In this document: positions 18,102 to 26,498 of the stretch, one piece after another | Numbering within the stretch: position 1 is the stretch's first letter | How the letters are laid out: each line of letters starts with the position of its first letter | Program-made: the position numbers and the translations under genes | Notes under the pieces: model-generated | The model's input: the letters and a program-made list of their open reading frames with translations, nothing else | Told to the model about the DNA's origin: nothing | Database searches by the model: none | From: Kluyvera ascorbata_C | Lineage (GTDB): Bacteria > Pseudomonadota > Gammaproteobacteria > Enterobacterales > Enterobacteriaceae | Assembly: GCF_044197065.1 (NCBI RefSeq) | Contig: NZ_JBIQOI010000001.1 | Coordinates: 744,001 to 808,000, forward strand | Reading direction: 5' to 3' | Length of the DNA: 64,000 nucleotides

Positions 18102-18986
18102 ATGATGCGAATCGCGCTCTTCCTGATGACCAACCTGGCGGTGATGGTTGTGTTTGGGCTGGTGCTAAGCCTGACAGGAATTCAGTCGAGCAGCATGACC
18201 GGCCTGCTGATTATGGCGCTGTTATTTGGTTTTGGCGGTTCCATTGTGTCATTGATGATGTCGAAATGGATGGCGCTGAAATCCGTCGGTGGTGAGGTGA
18301 TTGAGCAGCCGCGTACTGAACAGGAACGCTGGCTGGTGGATACCGTTGCACGTCAGGCGCAGCAGGTGGGCATTGCGATGCCACAGGTTGCGCTGTATCA
18401 CGCGCCGGACATGAACGCTTTTGCTACCGGCGCACGTCGTGATGCATCTCTGGTGGCCGTGAGCACCGGTCTGCTGCAAAACATGAGCCGTGACGAAGCC
18501 GAAGCAGTCATCGCCCATGAAATCAGCCACATTGCTAACGGTGATATGGTGACCATGACGCTGATTCAGGGCATCGTGAACACCTTCGTTATCTTTATCT
18601 CTCGCGTTATCGCACAGCTTGCAGCCGGTTTCCTTGGCGGCAACCGTGATGATGGTGAAGAGAGCAGCAATGGTAACCCGCTGATTTACTTCGCGGTGGC
18701 CACGGTACTGGAGCTGGTGTTCGGTATTCTGGCGAGCATTATCACCATGTGGTTCTCACGCTACCGTGAATTCCACGCCGATGCGGGTTCTGCAAAGCTC
18801 GTGGGTCGCGAGAAGATGATTGCTGCGCTGCAGCGTCTGAAAACCAGCTATGAGCCGCAGGAAGCCAGCAGCATGATGGCATTCTGCATCAACGGTAAAT
18901 CTAAATCGTTGAGCGAAATGTTCATGACTCACCCACCGCTGGATAAGCGTATTGAAGCGCTGCGCAGCGGCGAGTACATGAAATAA
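18102..18986 (+). CDS. htpX: Membrane-bound zinc protease HtpX
   Basis: A 294-residue M48-family inner-membrane metalloprotease that degrades misfolded membrane proteins together with FtsH. Two N-terminal helices are followed by the zinc motif HEISH (His139, Glu140, His143), two further helices (around 155-175 and 195-215) and the third ligand region REFHADAGSA. In E. coli it is under CpxAR stress control. A GAGG-like site precedes the ATG at 18102. Confidence 0.97.
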   Translation: MMRIALFLMTNLAVMVVFGLVLSLTGIQSSSMTGLLIMALLFGFGGSIVSLMMSKWMALKSVGGEVIEQPRTEQERWLVDTVARQAQQVGIAMPQVALYHAPDMNAFATGARRDASLVAVSTGLLQNMSRDEAEAVIAHEISHIANGDMVTMTLIQGIVNTFVIFISRVIAQLAAGFLGGNRDDGEESSNGNPLIYFAVATVLELVFGILASIITMWFSRYREFHADAGSAKLVGREKMIAALQRLKTSYEPQEASSMMAFCINGKSKSLSEMFMTHPPLDKRIEALRSGEYMK

Positions 18987-19004
18987 TCCCTCGGGGTTTC
19001 TAAG

Positions 19005-19041
19005 AATGCCAGTCGGTAACACGACTGGCATTGTTGTTTTT
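19005..19041. terminator. Terminator between htpX and pgaD
   Basis: AATGCCAGTCG and CGACTGGCATT form an 11-bp stem followed by GTTGTTTTT on the plus strand. It terminates htpX. Its end coincides with the pgaD stop on the minus strand, so the hairpin could also serve the pga operon. Confidence 0.75.
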
Positions 19042-19474
19042 ACGCCTCATCAACCTCCAGCCGATTAATCTTTAAATCAATAATGCGGCCAATTCCATCG
19101 TGATAGACCGTGAGCAGATTATTGCGACTCATCTCCGAAATGATTTGTGGCTCGACCTCAAAGCTTCTTGCCAGTTCGTCCCGCGGCAGCGCCAACAGCC
19201 GGGTATGACGGCGGGCGTGGGAGCGCCGTCGGTTGTACTGGTACCAGATAATCAGCAGCCAGCCGTTAAGCGCGGCAATCAGCAAATAGGCCAGCACTGC
19301 ATTAAACGAACCGGTAATCGCATCCCAGCTGCCATATTTCTGCTCGGTAAACTGCATCAGCAGATTGGCGTAAAGAAAAAACAGAAAACCGCACCAGGCG
19401 AGCGCCGTGAGCACGGCATCAAAAAGCCGGGGAAACGGTCGGTGCTCGGTTAAAATTAACGTACTCTCGTTCAT
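19040..19474 (-). CDS. pgaD: PNAG synthase accessory subunit PgaD
   Basis: A 144-residue inner-membrane protein with two transmembrane helices (about 23-43 and 65-85) and a C-terminal cytoplasmic tail. PgaD partners with PgaC to form the poly-beta-1,6-N-acetylglucosamine synthase, and both bind c-di-GMP in E. coli. The start ATG overlaps the pgaC stop (TGATG) and is preceded by AAGGAG, so translation is coupled. It is the last gene of pgaABCD. Confidence 0.9.
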   Translation of the reverse strand: MNESTLILTEHRPFPRLFDAVLTALAWCGFLFFLYANLLMQFTEQKYGSWDAITGSFNAVLAYLLIAALNGWLLIIWYQYNRRRSHARRHTRLLALPRDELARSFEVEPQIISEMSRNNLLTVYHDGIGRIIDLKINRLEVDEA

Positions 19475-20802
19475 CAAATGCTCCTTTTTCCACGATCCGG
19501 ACTTACCCAGCGCGCTCTTGCACGCTGGCGTTTCAGCATGACTTTGGGAAAGGCAACGACGGTGGTAAATAGCCCAATCATCCAGTAAACCATCGGGAAC
19601 CAAATGACCCAGAACAGGGCCCCTGCGACCTGTTTTTCATAGCGCCGCTCAATGTACAAACTGACGACGAATTGCAGCAGACACATGACCCCTAGCAGCA
19701 TGCCGGTAAAGCCCGGTGGGAAAAGACTCTCCACCGTCAGATTTTCCGGAAGCGGGGCGAGATAGCTGAGGATAAACAGCAGCACCGTTGTTGCGTAGGC
19801 AAAGGCCCAGAATGTTGAAAGGGCGTACTCGGCAAACAGCGGCCACATGCGGTGATGCTCCCAGCGGGTCAGAATGCGTAGATTCACCAGAAACACTTCT
19901 GCGCCGCCCTGTGCCCAGCGAAGCCGCTGTCGCCACAGGCCTTTTAAGGTTTCCGGCATTAGAATCCAGCACAGCGCCCGCGGTTCGAAGAAGATGTCCC
20001 AGTGATGAAGCTGGAGCTTCCAGCTGATATCGATATCTTCGGTTATCATGTCCGGGCTCCAGTAGCCCACCTCGGCCAGCGCCTGTCGGCGAAAGGCGGC
20101 AATGACGCCGGAAACGGTAAATACGCGGCCATATATCCGCTGCGTACGTTTGATAAGCCCGATAATGGATGAGAATTCCCCCACCTGAATGCGGCCGATA
20201 AGCGTAGAACGTGTGCGAATGCGTGGGTTGCCGGTGACCGCGCCGACGTGGGGATACTGAATCAACGGCGCCACCAGATAGGCAGCAGTATCGCGGTCAA
20301 GCAGGGCATCACCGTCAATACACACCAGCAGGTCACCCCTGGCCGCTGCGGCGCCCGCTTTCAGGGCTACCGCTTTCCCCTGGTTTTCCGCCAGATGAAT
20401 AACCCTCAACTCCGGATGTTCTTGTGCTATTTGCGCCAATACGGCAGCGGTGTTATCGGAAGAACCGTCGTTAATGGCGATAACTTCAATATTGGGGTAC
20501 CGCTGGGCCATGGCGGCCGCGATGGTTTCGCGAGCGTTCTGAGCTTCGTTAAAACAGGGGATCAGAATCGACACCATCGGGTTACCCGGCAGTGATGGCG
20601 CAGGCGTGTCGTGACTCCACTGCCAGTGTCGTTCCAATTGAAACCAGAAATAGAGCCCGCCGGTTATCCATAACACCGACATAAACAGCGGCCAGAAAAA
20701 GACGAAATCCAGAATCAGTTCACCGGTAAACACGGCGGCGACGCCAAACGGTAGCCCGAAAACCAGACATAAAATACAAAAAGCGAGTAGACGATCGGTC
20801 AT
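19474..20802 (-). CDS. pgaC: Poly-beta-1,6-N-acetyl-D-glucosamine synthase PgaC
   Basis: A 442-residue processive family-2 glycosyltransferase in the inner membrane. Two N-terminal helices precede the catalytic domain with NDGSSDNT, the metal-binding DGDALLD, the TEDIDISW base region and the product-binding QRLRWAQGG motif. C-terminal helices follow. It polymerises UDP-GlcNAc into the biofilm exopolysaccharide PNAG. It overlaps pgaB by 4 bp (ATGA) and pgaD by 1 bp. Confidence 0.97.
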   Translation of the reverse strand: MTDRLLAFCILCLVFGLPFGVAAVFTGELILDFVFFWPLFMSVLWITGGLYFWFQLERHWQWSHDTPAPSLPGNPMVSILIPCFNEAQNARETIAAAMAQRYPNIEVIAINDGSSDNTAAVLAQIAQEHPELRVIHLAENQGKAVALKAGAAAARGDLLVCIDGDALLDRDTAAYLVAPLIQYPHVGAVTGNPRIRTRSTLIGRIQVGEFSSIIGLIKRTQRIYGRVFTVSGVIAAFRRQALAEVGYWSPDMITEDIDISWKLQLHHWDIFFEPRALCWILMPETLKGLWRQRLRWAQGGAEVFLVNLRILTRWEHHRMWPLFAEYALSTFWAFAYATTVLLFILSYLAPLPENLTVESLFPPGFTGMLLGVMCLLQFVVSLYIERRYEKQVAGALFWVIWFPMVYWMIGLFTTVVAFPKVMLKRQRARARWVSPDRGKRSI

Positions 20803-22805
20803 TTGTTTGGGTACCAGTACGATGAAAATTCAGGCCTGATTTGTGAAATATCAGGTTGGTTATGGATAAAGTCGTCGGGGTAGTAGCCGTAATTTTTAAC
20901 GCCCTGCAGCTGAAGCAGACGCATCCATGCCACCATCTGCTTATCCGCAATGGCGCTATGTTGGTTCCAGTCCCTGGCCTGTAGCTCGAAAATGGTTTTG
21001 TTAAGCGCCCCTGGCCGCTGTGCGACGGCGTTCACCACCCGCGTCAGCCACTGTTCGCTGTATTTCGCGGGTACGGACTCCATCAATGGCATTGCCATCG
21101 GTACGGTCCAGTCGTAGGCCTGGAGAAAATCATCCAGATTTTGCGCAAACCAGGCTTCGCTTTCAGGCGAAATAAGCGGCAGCGCGAAAATATTGCGTGC
21201 CGTTTTAATTTGTGGACCGCGAATCGCTTTAGTGGCCAGGCTCAGGCGATGGGTAAAATCGATAAGCTTCTGGCTTTTAAAACGAGTCCAGGCGTGCAGG
21301 GCAGACGAATTTTGCTGAAAGCGATGCATATCGAACGAGCGACCTGTGCTTTGCCACGCTTGCAGGGCATCTGGGCTGATATCCTCGTAATCCGTCAGCA
21401 CGGCGTCATCATGGAACAGGATGCCGTTGAAGGGGGCGTACCGGGCGAGATCCTGATAGATATCGATGATCTGCTGCTGCGTTTGCGCATTCCACGGCGA
21501 GAGCCGCACGTAGGGTTCGGTTGATATCAGCGCGCGCTGGGTTTTCGGGTCCCAACGCTGTACGCGGGGAAGTGAAGCGGAGAGGTTGAAGGAAAGTACG
21601 GGCATCCAGGCGAAGACCTGGACCTTCGCGCGGGTTTGCAGTTGCCAGGCGACAAAGTTAAACAGGTCGGCGCGCATGGGGAGATGGCGATTGGGGAAAT
21701 AGAGCGCGTTAATTTTGCCGTCGCCAGCCGGGTCAGAAAACGCCTGCAGAAATACGTGGGTGATTTTCATGTCGTAGACGCGCTGCACCAGTTTATCGAG
21801 GTTGCGGGTTTGCTGCGCGGTATCGCGGTCGTATACATAGTCGAGGTCAACGTGCATCACGCGGACGGGGTCCTGCTCCTGAACCTGTGTGACCGTACTG
21901 GCAAACGTCTTGATAGACGGATTTCCCGAGATAAGCAGGCGAGGAATATTATCAAGATGGCGCACGTCGCCAAGCCCATCGGCAAGCGTAAAGGCCAACT
22001 GATAGCCCTGGCGTTTTGCGATGGCAAGTGACGTACCGTTTGCCTCGCCGTAAGGCCACACCCAGGCGCGCGGTGCTTTGCCGGTTACCTGTTCGATTTT
22101 ATCGGTCACCTGGCGTACGTCTTTGCTAATGCGCTGGTCGAACTGGGCGTCGGTTTCATAACGCCCGGTTGTTTTGTCGTAAAATCGATTGGCGATGGCG
22201 GGTTCGAGACTACCCTGAGGGTTCGCCGGGAGACCGTAATGGGAAGCCCAGGTATGAGCGCCAATTTCGACCCGCGAAGAGTGGCTCAATTCGCGGACCA
22301 TATCCCAGGTCGCAAAGCGTTCACGCGGGGTCATCAGCCCGCCGAAGTTAACCGCCTGTCCCGCTGGCGTATCAACCCAACTTCCTACCGGCGCCCACAG
22401 CGCGGGGACGTCCCAGGCCTGAAGCAACGGCCAGACGCGGCTATAAAAACTGCTGTAGCCATCATCAAAGCTCAACAGAAACGCTTTGGGTGGCAGCGTC
22501 TTACGCCCGTTATGTGCGTCCAGAATGTCCTGAACGCTGATGGCCCGATAACCGTTATGCAGCAGCCAGCTAATCTGATCGTTGAGGGCACTGGTTCGTA
22601 CCGTCAAATAGCGCTGATCGGCGGCATCATCTTCGACATCGTGGTAAGCCAGTACCAGAAAACGATTGGTCGGCCACGGTTTTTCCGCCTCCAGCGGGGT
22701 TCTATCGTGTGGCGGAATAAAGGTCAGCGTTTTGGCACAGACTGCCGCGCTCAGGCACAGCCAACTGGCGAAAACCAGGCGGCAACCAAGACTTCTGTTC
22801 AACAT
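20799..22805 (-). CDS. pgaB: PNAG de-N-acetylase/hydrolase PgaB
   Basis: A 668-residue two-domain protein. The N-terminal polysaccharide deacetylase (NodB-type) domain has LAYHDVEDD, SFDDGYSSF and HTWASHYG, supplying the metal ligands and catalytic Asp. The C-terminal domain is a glycoside-hydrolase-like fold with a conserved acidic groove (IDLDYVY-like MHVDLDYVYD, LFHDDAVLTDYED). It deacetylates PNAG in the periplasm before export. I chose the ATG at 22805 because AAGGA is correctly spaced for it and not for the ATG two codons earlier. E. coli PgaB is a lipoprotein, but here the signal region ends LSAAVCAKT, where Val before Cys does not fit a lipobox. Confidence 0.95.
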   Translation of the reverse strand: MLNRSLGCRLVFASWLCLSAAVCAKTLTFIPPHDRTPLEAEKPWPTNRFLVLAYHDVEDDAADQRYLTVRTSALNDQISWLLHNGYRAISVQDILDAHNGRKTLPPKAFLLSFDDGYSSFYSRVWPLLQAWDVPALWAPVGSWVDTPAGQAVNFGGLMTPRERFATWDMVRELSHSSRVEIGAHTWASHYGLPANPQGSLEPAIANRFYDKTTGRYETDAQFDQRISKDVRQVTDKIEQVTGKAPRAWVWPYGEANGTSLAIAKRQGYQLAFTLADGLGDVRHLDNIPRLLISGNPSIKTFASTVTQVQEQDPVRVMHVDLDYVYDRDTAQQTRNLDKLVQRVYDMKITHVFLQAFSDPAGDGKINALYFPNRHLPMRADLFNFVAWQLQTRAKVQVFAWMPVLSFNLSASLPRVQRWDPKTQRALISTEPYVRLSPWNAQTQQQIIDIYQDLARYAPFNGILFHDDAVLTDYEDISPDALQAWQSTGRSFDMHRFQQNSSALHAWTRFKSQKLIDFTHRLSLATKAIRGPQIKTARNIFALPLISPESEAWFAQNLDDFLQAYDWTVPMAMPLMESVPAKYSEQWLTRVVNAVAQRPGALNKTIFELQARDWNQHSAIADKQMVAWMRLLQLQGVKNYGYYPDDFIHNQPDISQIRPEFSSYWYPNK

Positions 22806-22813
22806 AATCATCC

Positions 22814-25261
22814 TTAAAAACGTATCGTTGCATCAACGGCGATGGCGAGGTTACTTTCGCGCTTGCCGTCATAAGGGCGCTTGTCCCAGCTCAGCACCAC
22901 GCCGGTATCTACGACGTTATTCCACTGGATCCGCTGACCGTAGCCGACGAGGGTTATCGCGCCGGGAGCCTGTGCTTTTTGCCAGTAGCCGCCCCCTCCG
23001 GCGAGCAGCTGTTGGCTCCAGAGCGTGTCGTAATGGCGGTACATGAGATTTTCGAGGGAAAACGTCGCGGCAGCGGAGAAATCGCGGGCTGGGTTGTAAT
23101 AATCGGTATCGGTCCGGCTGTTGGTGCTGGCCGAGAATTCAGGCATCAGAGAAAGCGTCAGTACCGGTGTCTGCCACAGGCGTTCTGAACCGCTGAGGGT
23201 ATATTCCTGTCGACGGTTGTTGTCAGAGAAGTCGCTTAACGCCGCGCTGAGACGATACTCGCGTCGTTCGTTCTGATACCAGCGGAGCCTGGCCTCGCCT
23301 CGGTTAGCGCTAATACCGCTACGCAACGCACGCAGCGGGGTGGTGGTGGAAATCCGTTCGAGGTTGCCGCCAACCTGCCAGCTATCGTCGAGGCTATAGC
23401 GGGTGGAAAGCCGGGCGCCCGTTTTGCGGGTGCCGTGAAACTGAATAGAGGACACTTCCGCCTCGGCCCAGAAATCACGCGGTCGCCACTCGATACCGCC
23501 AAACTGTTGACGACTTACGCCTTTGCCTTCATCAAACTGCCCCTGAGTAAAACGGCTGCCCGCAAAAGGACGCCAGCTATCGGCAATCGGTGGACCGTAA
23601 AGGGTAGCATCCCAGGAGAGGTCGTGCGAACCGCTAATGGGGTTATCGGAATGAAGACCTTTGCCCATATTCAGTTTCAGCTCTGAAAAATGGTGCAGGT
23701 TACGCACTCTTTCCAGGTCGCGAGAATCGGTGTCTCTTGGCGTTCTGGCAACGACATCGTTGGTGAGCTGTTCCATTTGTTGCCATTCATGAAGGTCCAT
23801 GGCCACGTACGCCTGCTGACGCTCCAGCTCGATGTTGGTGGGCTCCAGCGCCTCTGCCATCTTTAGCGTACGCTCTGCGGCGCGGGGCAGCCCACGAGCC
23901 TGAAGCAAGGTGGCGTAATCAATTTTCAGCCCTTGATTGCCCGGCGCTGTCGATGTCAGATGCCGGGCGAGTGTCTCCGCTTCAGGCAACGAGTGGGTTT
24001 GCAGCAGATACTGAAAATAGAGGGATTGACCGGTAAGCCATCTATCGTTTGGCTGCGGCGATGGGTCTCCGTAGTCATAGCGGGCCCAGGGAGTCTGTTT
24101 CACGATGCTATCAACGTACTCATGCGCGGCCTTATAATGGCCAGTATTCAGCAGGGCAAAGAAGAGATCCTGCCGATCGTCGTCGGGATCGGGCTTATAG
24201 TGCGGATGCGGTGCCAGTAGTGCAAACGCGGCGTCAGCATTTTTTTGTTCGAGATAAGCCGAAATGACCCAGCCGATAGCCCAATCAGGAACAGGCTGGC
24301 CTTGCGCAATAAGCGATTGATATGCGCTGATGACGCCTGGGTAATCGGCGTTAGCGTACAGGGCGCCAAGTCTATCGATTTGTGCGCGATATCTGTCCGC
24401 CTGTGCATCGGGTTGGGCCTCCCAGCGCGTTAGCAGAGTGTGATAGCGGCTCAGAGTACGCTGGGGGAGTAAAAAACGCTCCTGCTCCGTGCGTGTTGGC
24501 AGCGCAGTCACGCGGACCATGCTGGCGGCATCATTCAACGCCAGGCGGCGTTGTTGTGCTGGCGACGGCGTAATTTCTCGCGAAAAGGAAAGGGCGGGGC
24601 TATCTATCCGGTTTTGTGTCAGCGCGTCGACCCATTCCTGCCGTATTTCAGGGGTGTCCTCGCCGCGGTTCAGTATTCGCGTATTAACCAAAAGCTGGTC
24701 GGCATTTTTCCCCTGACGCTGATACACATACGCGAGCGCCTGCAGATGCGCGAGACTCGGCTTTGACGCGAGCAGGCGCTGCGCCTCCTGCAGAGCGAGC
24801 GCATCCCTGCGAGCGTCGGCCAACGTTTTCACGTAGCTGATGCGATAATCATCGTTATCCGGGGCCAGAGCGATGGCTTGCTCCCAGAGCGGGAGCGCAT
24901 TTTCCCACTGATGAAGATTGCGCCAGGACTGTGCCGCTGCCGCGATAGCGCGTGCGGGCATTGGCATATAAACCTGATAACGCTGCCAGAGATGAATAAC
25001 GTCCCGATCTCGCCCCGCCCAGGAGGCTACCTGCAACCAATCCGCAACCTGCTGTGAGGTTAGCGAATGATGTTGCTCATAGCGCTGAACATAAAGGAGG
25101 TACGGCGCATAATTCCCGTCGCGTGCCTGTTGAATTTGTTGGTCATATATCGATTCACTGCCCAGTACTAGCCCAGGGAAAAGTAATAACAGGCTAATTG
25201 AAATCGACAATGTTGCACGATGATAAAGGTGTGATTTATTGAAATGAATTGTACTTTCCAT
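22814..25261 (-). CDS. pgaA: PNAG outer-membrane exporter PgaA
   Basis: An 815-residue outer-membrane protein. A signal-peptide-like hydrophobic stretch (LSISISLLLLFPGLVLGS) is followed by a long helical TPR domain (about 40-500) and a C-terminal beta-barrel ending in Phe (LAIAVDATIRF). The TPR part holds PgaB and PNAG in the periplasm and the barrel exports the polymer. I chose the ATG at 25261; a TTG eight codons upstream is a weak alternative, and neither has a clear ribosome site. That fits a leader under post-transcriptional control. It is the first gene of the operon. Confidence 0.93.
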   Translation of the reverse strand: MESTIHFNKSHLYHRATLSISISLLLLFPGLVLGSESIYDQQIQQARDGNYAPYLLYVQRYEQHHSLTSQQVADWLQVASWAGRDRDVIHLWQRYQVYMPMPARAIAAAAQSWRNLHQWENALPLWEQAIALAPDNDDYRISYVKTLADARRDALALQEAQRLLASKPSLAHLQALAYVYQRQGKNADQLLVNTRILNRGEDTPEIRQEWVDALTQNRIDSPALSFSREITPSPAQQRRLALNDAASMVRVTALPTRTEQERFLLPQRTLSRYHTLLTRWEAQPDAQADRYRAQIDRLGALYANADYPGVISAYQSLIAQGQPVPDWAIGWVISAYLEQKNADAAFALLAPHPHYKPDPDDDRQDLFFALLNTGHYKAAHEYVDSIVKQTPWARYDYGDPSPQPNDRWLTGQSLYFQYLLQTHSLPEAETLARHLTSTAPGNQGLKIDYATLLQARGLPRAAERTLKMAEALEPTNIELERQQAYVAMDLHEWQQMEQLTNDVVARTPRDTDSRDLERVRNLHHFSELKLNMGKGLHSDNPISGSHDLSWDATLYGPPIADSWRPFAGSRFTQGQFDEGKGVSRQQFGGIEWRPRDFWAEAEVSSIQFHGTRKTGARLSTRYSLDDSWQVGGNLERISTTTPLRALRSGISANRGEARLRWYQNERREYRLSAALSDFSDNNRRQEYTLSGSERLWQTPVLTLSLMPEFSASTNSRTDTDYYNPARDFSAAATFSLENLMYRHYDTLWSQQLLAGGGGYWQKAQAPGAITLVGYGQRIQWNNVVDTGVVLSWDKRPYDGKRESNLAIAVDATIRF

Positions 25262-25877
25262 ATCTATTAGCCATTGGTGTATCAAAAGTCACTGCAAAAC
25301 CTATCCGCCTTCCAGCACAGGCTGAAAGGTAAGGTAATGAACGCATTTGTCCTGATTGCACTTTGCGATGGTCGGATTATTTTATGGAAATAAGTAGTTT
25401 CCTTATTAAGGGCTGGGAGTGCCAGGTAATATACACCTGATAGGATTGTTGTTAAATATGTGCGTGGAAGGCTAATGTTTTAGGATTTATCTGTGATGAT
25501 TCGGATTTTTTGTAATTTCTCATTCGAGATTTGATTTGTATGGCATTGATATTTCGTGATTTTATTGTTTTTTGATTTTTTTAAAACTCTTTTTGCAACT
25601 CCATTTTAGAATTCTTTTTCAGGCTTTTATGGGCACATTTGGGACAGTTTGTGACAGAAATTCCTAATGTCCAGAATGCTCTCTTTTACTCTGTTGCAAT
25701 TTAATTATAATTAACCTCACTAGTCGTAATGATACATCTTTTTAGAGAGGGGGGTCTCATTAAATACACCTTTATTAAAGGTGGTAGAGCCCTATTGTCA
25801 TAATAAAGATATTGTGAGGCGGCATTCTATCTACTTCTTCCATGGACGTTCTTGTTTGAAAATATAAAGGGATGATT
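25262..25877. promoter_or_regulatory. Divergent regulatory region between pgaA and a LuxR-type gene, with candidate CsrA sites
   Basis: This 616-bp AT-rich region contains no gene. On the minus strand a TATATT at 25428-25433 could be the pga -10, giving a leader of about 160 nt. The leader contains GGA trinucleotides at 25400-25402, 25350-25352, 25311-25313 and 25304-25306, plus one at the pgaA start codon (25257-25259). E. coli pgaA has a long leader with six CsrA sites, so the pattern fits CsrA repression; this is inference. On the other side a perfect inverted repeat CACCTTT-ATT-AAAGGTG lies at 25767-25783, about 95 bp before the LuxR-type gene. Confidence 0.5.
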
Positions 25878-26456
25878 GTGGCAACATCAATACTGTTAGT
25901 GACGCAGGATTGTTATCTCGTCAAAGGTATAAAAATATTTTTCCCTGACATCATCCAACTCAGTTCGATTAACCACCAGGTTTTTGAAAGTCAGGCCGAC
26001 GAGTATTCTGTACTGATCGACAGCCGCTCGCCGCTGCGTTGTTATGACTACCTGATTCTGAATGCCGTTAAGGCCAGGAAACCTGTCTATTGCGTGATGC
26101 TGGATATGCGTCAGCGGGAGTCACAGCTGTTTAGTCTGAAGATGTTTTTAAACACATCACCATCATCAGCAGATATGGCAGGCCTGTTCACGCTATTTCT
26201 TAATATGAAGAGTAAACGCCTGACCCCAGTCTGGCTTGAGAATCTCGGGCTCAGTGCGCATGAACAAAATATGCTGCGCATGCTTAACGCAGGGATGACG
26301 ATGGAGGAAATTGCGGGTGTATTGAAGGTGTCGGTTAAGGGACTTTACCGGGAAAGAACGGCGCTCTATGAACGTCTTGGTGCCACAAATTTTAACGAAG
26401 CCTGCCTGTTTATCTTCCGCAACCGCCTGCTGGAAGATTTGGATGAGGGTCTATAG
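25878..26456 (+). CDS. LuxR-type (HTH) transcriptional regulator, unassigned
   Basis: A 192-residue protein with a C-terminal LuxR-type helix-turn-helix (about 120-185: LGLSAHEQNMLRMLNAGMTM, then EEIAGVLKVSVKGLYRER). The N-terminal part resembles a degenerate receiver-like domain (ILLVTQDCYLVKGIKIFF, VLIDSRSPLRCYDYLILNA) without an obvious phospho-acceptor pattern, so control by phosphorylation is doubtful. An ATG at 25872 directly abuts AAAGGG. The GTG at 25878 has proper spacing to it and is my start. The gene is divergent from pgaABCD, which makes it a candidate pga regulator. I do not recognise a named orthologue. Confidence 0.75.
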   Translation: MATSILLVTQDCYLVKGIKIFFPDIIQLSSINHQVFESQADEYSVLIDSRSPLRCYDYLILNAVKARKPVYCVMLDMRQRESQLFSLKMFLNTSPSSADMAGLFTLFLNMKSKRLTPVWLENLGLSAHEQNMLRMLNAGMTMEEIAGVLKVSVKGLYRERTALYERLGATNFNEACLFIFRNRLLEDLDEGL

Positions 26457-26461
26457 GCAAT

Positions 26462-26487
26462 GCGCCATACCCCTTGAGGTATGGCGC
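26462..26487. terminator. Hairpin between the LuxR-type gene and yebQ
   Basis: GCGCCATACC and GGTATGGCGC form a perfect 10-bp stem with a six-base loop between two convergent genes. It lacks a real T-run on either strand, so it may be a weak or factor-assisted terminator. Confidence 0.55.
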
Positions 26488-26498
26488 TCTAGAGGGGG

